From the NCBI GenBank assembly GCA_900618425.1, contig UZAN01046185.1, positions 287-28,213 of the forward strand: a stretch of DNA of 27,927 bases, given 5' to 3'. Position 1 is the stretch's first letter, and every line of letters begins with the position of its first letter. The notes beneath the pieces were generated by a model. It saw nothing but the letters and a program-made list of their open reading frames with translations. It did not search any database and was not told the origin of the DNA. This DNA comes from Echinostoma caproni (taxonomy: Eukaryota > Platyhelminthes > Trematoda > Plagiorchiida > Echinostomatidae). Shown here piece after piece: positions 20,466-27,927 of the stretch. The translations under genes were made by a program, and so were the position numbers.

Positions 20466-22369
20466 CACAATACAGACCTCATCCTTTGTCAGTGCTCCTC
20501 CAACGCCTAAACTAATCAGAAAAAGCATCTACCTGAATCTTCACTTAGCACTCTGCATTTTGGAGGTCGCAGTCTGTCTCTATCCTCGCCCAAAATCTGG
20601 GCTGTTTCAAAAAATAGTGAATGAAGAGGGAGAAGGAGCGACCATGAATAACACCGCGTTTTGTGGTGAGTTCGAGCGATTATGTGCCGCAAGCTCGGAC
20701 TCGTGTGTGACTATTGGTTTCAAGAGATCGTATTATTTAAGTGGACTTCATGTCAACACCGTTTAAGGAAAGGTTCCGGCGCGTGTATACTTCACGTGCG
20801 GCAGACAGTCGACAGCGTATGACAACAGTGAAACGTTTAGAGACAATCGTGATGAAATCAATTCCTCTGTGGCCATTTAGGATTGAGAACTGGTGTCAGT
20901 TGGCAGTTTGTATGCGATGGAGGTTGGGTGAGCATCTTTAATGGTTACTAAGCTTCGATAACTTCACCTCCTCATCGATTTTAATTGAACCCATAATCCT
21001 GATCAGATGGACAAGAATGCAACCGATACCAAAAACAGCTGCTTTCTGCAGCTTTCTACATTAGCCTACTCACCATCTCTTGCAATCATTCCACAAACGT
21101 TTGATGAAATGGCGTTTACGCGATTTGGGCAATGTATCCCATTTGACATAGCGGGAGGGAATGCTCCGCGTGTGTACAAGGCGATCGAGCTCGACGAGAT
21201 CCATCGTTTATGCTTTGATTGTGCACCAGAATTCACCGTTGTTGTGGTTAGCATTTAGAATGCTGTAGGTAATTGAGCAGCTCGATGAACAAAACTAAGA
21301 TCGGTAGGTAGCCGGATGTGCTAAAGTGACTGCTTATCACAGTCCAGTTTAGCGAAACTGTTCGACATAAACTGTTCCCGTCAGATTTGTATTCCGTGTT
21401 CGACATCAGATTCTCAATTGGATTCATAGATCAAGCTGCATGAAAATTATTCCCCTACTCATTCTTGCATATTCTCATGCTTGGTTGAACGCCTAAAACC
21501 ACGATTACAAGGCACACAGAAAACACCTCAGTTTCATATTGTTTAATATTTTCAAGTATTTTATTCCCCGGCCAACATTATCGAATCACCCACCTATCTA
21601 TACTAAACCGAAGATTTTTGGAATATTTTTGAATATACAACACAGCATCGATTTGAGCATTGTATCATGACCACAAGAGAATAACAGCTGCGAAGTATGA
21701 ACATTTCATGTATTCTATACAACGACTGACCCAAAAATGGTAGACACATATCTGACATGTGTATTCAAAAGGCCAAATAGTTTGATCGTCCGACCAGTGC
21801 TCGAGTGGGTACTGTACGGTGAAAGCCGGACAATAACAGATATTTAGCGGACACAAAATTCCTTCCATAATCTAAATGTATGTTCACACTTTAACTTCAG
21901 TACCAACGCTCTGTGACGTTTGTTGTACACGATCGTTAATAGCTGTATCCTTGCGCGAGAGAACATCCACTTTTTGCTTTCGATCAGTTTGCACGTTATC
22001 GTGCTCCTTGGTTTTCGTTGCTTTCGTGCTTTAACACAAACACTCGTTAACAGGTACCAGTAGTTCTTTGTGCCACGGTCCCTCAATACACGTCTACAAC
22101 AAACACAAGTTTTCCGGTTTAACCAGCGGTAACTTGGTTGTTTGCGAGCCCGGGGTCCAGTTCTGAAGCTCATTACGACCGGCCGTAGTCGACGTGCTTC
22201 AATTGATGGGCCGGACAGAAACATACTTTCCGTTCTTCGGTTGGTCTGCGGCTTCGTATTTCGTTGCACCATATATACATAGCTATATTTACATTGAATA
22301 TACTATCGCAACATCATATAATCCGACAATAAGACACGTTCTTTCAGCCCAGATGTACCATTAAACACG
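20466..22369. other. No assigned gene (20466-22369); two unassigned open frames
   Basis: The plus frame 21007-21258 (83 codons) ends in a protein-like stretch (A-I-E-L-D-E-I-H-R-L-C-F-D-C-A-P-E-F) in a locally GC-richer patch. The minus frame 21844-22272 is the longest in the window (142 codons, very Arg/Lys-rich). I recognise no domain in either, and no start, splice or polyadenylation context supports them. Because 21844-22369 lies just upstream of the Gag relic, part of it could be eroded LTR or leader of that element, but no primer-binding site or LTR ends could be found. Confidence 0.3.
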
Positions 22370-22924
22370 GTGGCGTTTTGCCCTATCCCATTCGTCCTCC
22401 ATGACACCAGGACAGCGAGGCAGCACCTTGCTCACCTGAGGTCCCTAGCCGGACCTCACGATGCCCATTTGGACAAAGTCAGGGAGCTATGGGTCGAGTC
22501 ATTACCGGTCTATAAGGAAACCACAGTGACAGCTTTCGTGGACGATAAATCTCTGGATAAGGTCGCTTGAATTGTGAACAAGATTATGGCCCGTCTCGGC
22601 AACACCCAGCCCTTGTTCGTTACCACGACCTCGCGTCACTCCACTCCGCCAAGTTCCGCACAGCGCGGCAAACCGTGCTGCATTCATGAGCGCCAATCCT
22701 TTAAGGATAGGGTACCCCAACCAACATCGCAGGTTTCGCGGGACCGGACACAGCGTGGGAGCACTAAGGCTACAAAATCGACGTTCCTCAGTAGTTTCCC
22801 TGTAATCTGCCTGCGAGGTCCCGGGTTCGGTCGCCAGTTGGGTCAATGGATTCGCACTGCTGATGGGAACCAACCATGTCGACACAGTTGTAAAATGTTC
22901 CCTAGCTTTTCAGCTAATCCATAA
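22370..22924 (+). pseudogene. Ty3/gypsy-type Gag remnant, broken by one TGA
   Basis: A single frame runs from about 22400 to 22924 with one in-frame stop, TGA at 22568-22570. Before it the frame reads H-L-R-S-L-A-G, then V-R-E-L-W-V-E-S-L-P and D-K-S-L-D-K-V-A. After the stop it continues I-V-N-K-I-M-A-R. In gypsy-type Gag proteins this is the capsid C-terminal part: F-L-x-x-L-R-x-L-A-G, then R-E-L-x-L-x-x-L-P, then L-D-x-x-A-x-x-A-D-K-I. A later C-C-I-H-E-R-Q-S-F-K-D-R-V (about 22676-22714) matches the C-W-Y-H-x-x-F-G-x-x-A region that precedes the protease in trematode gypsy elements. The region is clearly richer in GC than its surroundings. The protease motif D-T-G-A could not be found, and the frame after about 22790 is doubtful. 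The open frame's nominal GTG start is not meaningful. Confidence 0.7.
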
Positions 22925-25284
22925 TTCACACGAGGAATTCACTATGTAAACATAGAGAGAGAGTTTTGTGGTTGTACAATCCTGTGAAAAGATGCTCACA
23001 GATAGACGTGAAATATTAAGAGTAGTAACAATTGGCGGAATTAAACAAATCAACCACTTTTCGGCAAACAACTTGTGAAGACATATGAATGGCCCCTCAC
23101 TTGTCACCTAACCTTTGACCATGCGGTTACACAATTTTGGTTTAAAAGAAGAACGATCAACTGTATGGATAGTTGTGATGTGTATTGCAATGGATGGACC
23201 CAAATTCGAGTTGGCTAATGCACTTTGCTAACCACTTCGCGTTGCTTTCAATTCTCCGTTGGGGTAGCTGATGGCAGGTCTCTCGTGTGATGAGCAACTG
23301 AGCATAGACATGCCAGAGCTGACTTGAAATTATGCGCACAACAGTCATTAGGTGATTGCACTCGAATTTCAGCTGAAAGTGGAAATTCCGTTTGAGGTAG
23401 ATATATCTTTTGCGCAGTCTAAGATGGGTTCCTCGATTCCCAGTGCACCACTATGAATAGTAAGGAGCCAAATTAGTTCCGGGACAATCTAATTTTGGAC
23501 ATTTGAAAAGTGAATCCCCGTAAATGATTCCTATTTCTGCAATTGTCTAAAATGATATAACGCGAAGGATCAGTGTCCATTCATAAAGCCGAGACGAATG
23601 TTCCTGGATGGATACCATCAATATCACTTCGACGATATTTCACTTTCGACCATGCAAAGTCCATCCAAACCAGGCCTACTCATCGACAGCGTTCATCCAC
23701 TTTCATCAAGTGCGAAACATCAAAAGACAAAAGACGTAAACTTCGTCGGAGAAACTGGGAACGCGCGGACACACACCAGAATCCCAAAAAGTGTCTTTTA
23801 TACTGCACATAATTGAATACAGTCCAGGGACAGGTGAAGTGAACATTCAAACTAAAACAAGACTTGATGGATGTGTAAGTCTCATCTTCTTCTCCTGCGC
23901 CAGAAAAATCGGTATGCGTTTATCCCCAATGGGCCTCGCAGACCTAACTGTGTCTAAACAGAAGTTTTGGAATGTGAATTTGAGAGTTGGTGTGCGTGTG
24001 TGTGTGTGGTTATATTGTGAGCTTGCGCCTACAAACTGACTGTCAGTGAAAAAAGAAATACCACCATGCGTCCAAAGCACAGATTATTAGCTCAAAAACA
24101 CTCTGGGATCGCAAAGTGAAAACGGTGGCGTGCCAAAACGAAGGTCGCATTATCGCAGAGTAGTGTCGTTGAAGCACAACCAATGCATTACATGCCACGC
24201 GTGGGTGGAAACTCTCTGGCACTGTATCACGGTCAGTAAGTACCACGGCAGTTACCACCCAGGCCTATGCTACGTTGCTTTTTAGAATAATTACCTACCT
24301 GTATTTCATCAATTATTCTGAAACGTTTGTCATCTAACTTCCCGTTATTTAATGCACAGCTGTACAAAACGAACACTTATATAGGGAGAAGTAAACAATG
24401 AAAACACGGTGATGATGTGACAAAGAAACCAATGTGAACCGTCGATCTCCGAGGACCAATATTGTAATTCGTGAATAATAATTTGGCATCATTTGGGCCT
24501 ATCTTGTATTTGAGAATGTAAACTGAAATGATTTAAATGGATACTGGAAGATTGCGGGAGAACATGCTGCTCCGACGGATCTCTCTACCTCGTTAGTCAC
24601 GCATAATTGTAAACCCAAGATGAGGTTCGGCCACAAATCACCGACTGCAACTAAATACAGTGATCCAAATGTAGGTGTGGAGCAAACTATAGTAGCTCAA
24701 AGTACAGATCCATATATGCGGACGAGCTGGCGAACACGTTCCAATTTGATGCCAAAGCGACATATATTGAGCAAATACCACACAGCCACAGAACAATAAC
24801 AGAAACCCGTAAAAGGCATGGACCGTATTCGCCGCCAGAAAACCACATCAAAAGCATCGTTCAACTGGCTGAGAACGTAGTACATCGTGCAACATCATAT
24901 GCATTGAAAAACCGGCAGTGAATATTGCTGCGGGAAAACACGCCGGGAAAAGGAAGATTGTCCGCTCTACGCCAATGAAAAGAACTCCAGGCTACACTTG
25001 AGATCACTTCCTTCAATGCGCAACACATATGTGACATTCTAATTCCTGAGCACTGACTGACCAGTAGCCAGTCGGAAGAAAGTATCTTCGCTGTTGGTCA
25101 GTACAATTCCATATCCATCTAGGGCAGTTTCGGCAAGCCTAAAGCTATAGATTCCCAGTCATCACAAACGAACAGTAGGTTTTCGTGCATCGGTACTTTC
25201 TTTAATCCAGCTGTTTTCCAAAATACAACTATATATCATCAGCGTTATGAAAAAATGCAACTGACAAATTAACTTGTGATGTGT
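22925..25284. other. No recognisable gene (22925-25284)
   Basis: This stretch holds a TG microsatellite (23991-24009) and short open frames. The overlapping plus frames at 23573-23816 (79 and 72 codons) look moderately protein-like but match nothing that I know. The first few hundred bases after the Gag relic were read for protease or RT motifs without success. Confidence 0.4.
23991..24009. repeat. (TG)n microsatellite
   Basis: TG dinucleotides with one CG interruption. Confidence 0.85.
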
Positions 25285-25698
25285 TTAAAAATCAAAATTG
25301 TTCAATTGTGCTGGTTTAACTATTGTCTCACCAGCAAGTGGCCGATACGAGTGAGCTTCTTCAATTGTGCCCCCTCCATTTGGCACCGGAAAACCGATTG
25401 CGGTAGGTATATCACAGTTGAAACGGGAAAAAACAGCAAATGTGATTTGGCCAAATCGCAAAATCTGATCAGTGTCTGATAAGATTTCAACGTGACATGA
25501 TCGATAGGGTTGCCGACGAACTTGGTCAACTACCATTCGACCAAAACTAGCGTATGGAACCAAACATACTTCCCAGTCAACGTTCAGGGAGTTAAAACCT
25601 CCCATAATACCCAATCTCTCAAATGAGTTATGTACCCTCGTGAGGTGATCGATGAGTATGATATTGTCCTTCCCAGAAGCAAATAGTTCTCTGTACAC
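25285..25698 (-). pseudogene. LINE (CR1/jockey-like) endonuclease remnant, copy 1
   Basis: A 137-codon minus-strand frame contains R-L-G-I-M-G-GFN, then V-D-W-E, then S-F-G-R and V-V-D-Q-V-R-R-Q-P-Y, and near its end R-P-L-A-G-E-T. In the apurinic-type endonuclease of CR1/jockey LINEs the matching blocks are L-x-I-M-G-D-F-N, the V-D-W block, S-F-x-x-x-L-L-D-x-V and P-L-G-x-S-D-H. The catalytic G-D-F-N has become G-G-F-N and the S-D-H is lost (G-E-T), so the enzyme is dead even though the frame is open. The N-terminal half of the endonuclease and the RT are absent from this copy. A 94-bp core (25537-25630) recurs at 25984-26077. Confidence 0.65.
25537..25630. repeat. 94-bp core shared with 25984-26077, copy 1
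   Basis: It is identical to the second copy at 93 of 94 positions; the one difference is A at 25626 against G at 26073. Both lie in the same direction. Identity drops abruptly on both sides, although the flanking translations are still related LINE sequence on one side. Confidence 0.9.
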
Positions 25699-25944
25699 AT
25701 CAACCGCACATACTGATTATTCTAAAAAGTTAACGCTGAAAGAAAGCGCTTGGATGTGACCTGAGCGAATCTGATCTCCGTCGATCTATTCGTGAGCATC
25801 TAAGATTAGAACCCTTACACCTACTCTCCCGTTTGTTTTCCCTGTTCCTTACACCTGTACACGCCATAGATAGTCGGCTGAATGCTCTCTAGGAATATAG
25901 TTATGTGTAACCAAATCTACAGTCGCTTACAGCAACCTCTGCCT
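25699..25944. other. Spacer between two LINE endonuclease pieces
   Basis: No motif is recognised between the two endonuclease relics, and the stretch is shorter than 300 bases. Confidence 0.4.
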
Positions 25945-26292
25945 TCAGTTTTCTTGCTTTTGCATCGTGTTCAATTGTGCTANTCGACCAAAACTAGCGT
26001 ATGGAACCAAACATACTTCCCAGTCAACGTTCAGGGAGTTAAAACCTCCCATAATACCCAATCTCTCAAATGGGTTAGATACCTTTCGCAAGAGCGAATG
26101 GTGCTCCTTAATTTTACAGCCGAAACAGTAGTGTTTAATCGAGGAATAATTTGTGAATCTGAATCTTCGTTCCCATTTAATGAACTCATCCTCAGTATAC
26201 CCTAGGCTTCTCTCGTTAACATCACCTTCGGTATATTCAATCGCTTGGTCTGTTGTCACGCAGGGTAATGGGCTGATCGCTTTAAATTTCAT
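25945..26292 (-). pseudogene. LINE (CR1/jockey-like) endonuclease remnant, copy 2, internally deleted
   Basis: This minus-strand frame carries the same block as copy 1 (F-E-R-L-G-I-M-G-GFN, V-D-W-E, S-F-G-R) but jumps from S-F-G-R directly to A-Q-L-N, which in copy 1 lies about 75 codons further on. The jump falls on an ambiguous base (N at 25983). Upstream, toward higher coordinates, it keeps about 70 more residues of the endonuclease side that are too diverged to align by eye. The G-D-F-N to G-G-F-N change is shared with copy 1, so both derive from an already mutated source or one was copied from the other. Confidence 0.6.
25984..26077. repeat. 94-bp core shared with 25537-25630, copy 2
   Basis: The second copy of the near-identical direct repeat. 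It begins one base after the N at 25983. Just before the N, GTTCAATTGTGCT (25969-25981) repeats the 13-mer at 25300-25312 of copy 1. Confidence 0.9.
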
Positions 26293-26599
26293 ACTTAGTC
26301 TAATGTCATTTATTAGACTGCAATGTCTGTTATCGAATACGGTCGATGCGTTTTATGTCCCTGGTACAAATCTGGATTGTGATATCTGCTCGGTATAGCT
26401 CACTTTTACTTATGCCTCGAATGTGTTCGGACGCTCAGCTCTGAATCTGTCTCAATCCTTTCTGCAAACGCCTTCAGATGTTTATAAACATTGCTAAAGA
26501 TACCTTACGGTGTCCTTACAATCCTAACACATACGTTGCGAATGCAGTCTTCACCGTTATCCAAGTATTCACTAAGTCTTTGAATAAATCTTTTAAGTC

Positions 26600-27324
26600 T
26601 GCTCAGTGTTTTTTGACTGTTCTTTAGCAGTCAATCTTTTTCCTCGATCAAAATTGTTACAGGATCGTTTGAATGCTTTAACCAAGTTGTAACTTGTTTA
26701 TCCAACCATATCACTCAAAGTATGCAAATCAGTAAACTGGGAACAGCTTCATGTAAATCTTGAGTCAACAGCTTCGAAGTGCATCAAGAAGCTGTCCTAT
26801 CCCCAGATTTCTTTTAGACCTACATTTTGGACATTCCTTGTATTTCTCCTGCACGTATTTCGAAATACGCAAATGGTTTTGTCCTGTGACAACTCATTTA
26901 TCTTCCTCCAGTCTACGTTCTGCCGGTAACATTGGCCAAATTCAATTATTTTCCTCCTTCGACCTCACCAAATGTGTTGCGTGGTTTTTCTAGTTTGCAT
27001 ACCCACACACCCCACAATGATAACAATCCCTTATCTAGGACGAATTTTGTCAGATGTCTTGGTGTGATTATACATAGCAATGTTCGTTGATCAACCTCAT
27101 CCACAACTGCATGTATAAATTGCAACTTCGGTCACTTNTATCAAACTTCAATCAGTTTTCGCCTCCTCAGTCGGTTATTTCCATCTCTCTATACCACTGT
27201 GCTTTTCCCCATGCTACTTTATTCTACCTCAGGTATGTTCCCTGGTTTACTTGAAAATTGTTCTAAAGTCTCGTGCAATGATCTATTATTACCCGCGTTT
27301 CTCCTATTCCTGTGGACAACTTAA
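26600..27324 (+). pseudogene. LINE (CR1/jockey-like) reverse transcriptase remnant
   Basis: RT motifs appear in order. Motif A region: V-F-F-D-C-S (26606-26623) and P-R-S-K-L-L (26642-26659), matching F-D-x-S-K-A-F-D-x-V-P-H-x-x-L-L. Then S-N-H-I-T-Q-S-M-Q-I before motif B, E-V-H-Q-E-A-V-L-S-P (26776-26805), for G-V-P-Q-G-S-V-L-x-P. A stop, then Y-I-L-D-I-P and motif C Y-A-N-G (26866-26877) for the catalytic Y-A-D-D. Then L-T-K-C near 26970, C-L-G-V-I-I-H-S-N (27055-27081) for the D-L-G-V-x-I-x-S block, a TGA at 27088-27090, and L-Y-T-T-V-L-F-P-M-L-L-Y-S-T with F-P-G-L-L, ending at the TAA 27322-27324. Motifs use two frames, with a compensated shift between about 26888 and 26990. Both motif C aspartates are gone, so it is inactive. 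Confidence 0.78.
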
Positions 27325-27882
27325 TTGTGAAAATTTCAGGTAAATCGTACAACTTCCGATGTAGAATTGTCGGAGAGGATTTTCACAGATTCGGACTAGT
27401 TACTGCAAGTGAAACTGACATGTTGTCNATGTAATCGCGTCTAAACGTTTACCAAAATTCACCTGTCTTGCACATTTACTCACAAATGATAGGAGAAAAA
27501 TCCGTTTCAACTTTGGACAAAATCTCTATGCTACCTGCAAACATTTTTCTCTTGGAATATATGATGGCAATCGGCATTAATACAGTCAATCTCCTGCTAT
27601 GTCGCACCCCTCGAGAATTCTAAAAAGTGGATAAAATCGAGGAACTGCGACAGAGCACGGTAAACAGTAGTAGATGCTAATAAGTAGTATAAGATCGTTT
27701 GACAGTTTTGTGACAAAATAAACCGGATCGATGAAAAGTAGATTAATCCCGTTAATTGTTCCCCATATTTATAATTATAAACTGTTTATTTATATCATGT
27801 GAGTATTGGAGGATTTGGTTAAACTTCAAATGGGAATTCGTTGTGTATATAGCAAATGTAGCGTGAACTGAAAAGCTCGGAA
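27325..27882. other. No recognisable gene (27325-27882)
   Basis: AT-rich sequence with one ambiguous base (27428). Part of it, nearest the right end, is probably the body of the minus-strand element that carries the terminal hammerhead. On the minus strand it begins GTGCTTCC directly within and after stem I, as in the 16.7-kb element. Confidence 0.4.
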
Positions 27883-27927
27883 GCACTGGACAGCTGTTTC
27901 GACCTGGTTAGGTCTCAACATCAGTGC
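27883..27927 (-). ncRNA. Hammerhead ribozyme fold at window edge
   Basis: On the minus strand the fold is well formed. Stem I is GCACTG (27927-27922) with CAGTGC (27888-27883). The first box is ATGTTGA (27921-27915), so U4, G5, G8 and A9 are kept while C3 is A and A6 is U. Stem II is a perfect 5-bp GACCT/AGGTC (27914-27910 with 27905-27901) with loop AACC. GAAA is intact (27900-27897). Helix III is the palindrome ACAGCTGT (27897-27890) with the standard A/U base pair, and the cleavage-site C is 27889. The two core changes predict weak or no self-cleavage. Whether a tRNA-like head or a Penelope-like element lies beyond the window on this side cannot be seen. Confidence 0.72.

Noticed and set aside
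25206..25242. Possible fourth hammerhead on the minus strand (exact CTGATGA, then GAAAACAGCTG)
   Set aside because: The boxes are in the right order and helix III resembles the other copies, but stem II does not pair and the stem I strands are not complementary. It could be a very eroded copy, but it cannot be supported.
1..27927. CRISPR array, bacterial operon, phage or plasmid features
   Set aside because: No regularly spaced repeats, no long bacterial-type open frames or ribosome binding sites; element content is eukaryotic.

Overview
The window looks like intergenic or intronic DNA from a flatworm, most probably a digenean trematode. It is moderately AT-rich. The longest open reading frame is 142 codons, stops are dense in all frames, and no intact gene, rRNA or canonical tRNA is visible. 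What can be recognised is a graveyard of retroelements typical of trematodes: a Penelope-like element, CR1/jockey-type LINE pieces, Ty3/gypsy LTR-element pieces, and tRNA-derived short repeats carrying hammerhead-ribozyme folds. The last combination recalls the schistosome SINE-like family SM-alpha, which is known to carry a hammerhead ribozyme. The host assignment is an inference from element content, not from a marker gene.

Layout: 1-1230 (+) is a decayed Penelope-like element, with reverse transcriptase followed by a GIY-YIG-type endonuclease region, cut by the left window edge. 1231-7370 holds no recognisable gene, only simple repeats, including a C-tract with an ambiguous base at 6875-6910. 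7370-7920 holds two consecutive tRNA-headed short elements, the second with a hammerhead at 7766-7810. 8773-9069 (-) is a probable gypsy integrase zinc-finger relic, and 11151-11498 (-) is a weaker gypsy RT/RNase H junction candidate. 16728-17035 (+) is the clearest tRNA-headed element with a hammerhead (16815-16859). 20179-20279 holds two adjacent strong hairpins of unknown origin, followed by a tRNA-like head on the minus strand (20390-20465). 22370-22924 (+) is a gypsy-type Gag relic broken by one in-frame TGA. 25285-26292 (-) holds two pieces of a LINE endonuclease sharing a nearly identical 94-bp core, with an N exactly at the breakpoint of the second. 26600-27324 (+) is a LINE reverse transcriptase relic. 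The last 45 bases (27883-27927, minus strand) form a third hammerhead.

Nothing here works together as an operon or pathway. The unifying theme is retrotransposition, and the most notable thread is the repeated hammerhead module. Three copies share the core-box order, a 4-bp or longer stem II with a 4-nt loop, and an 8-nt, near-palindromic helix III. Two share the flank GTGCTTCC just after stem I, and two sit about 15 nt downstream of a tRNA-like B box. All three carry core substitutions, so these genomic copies are probably impaired, but together they outline a family.
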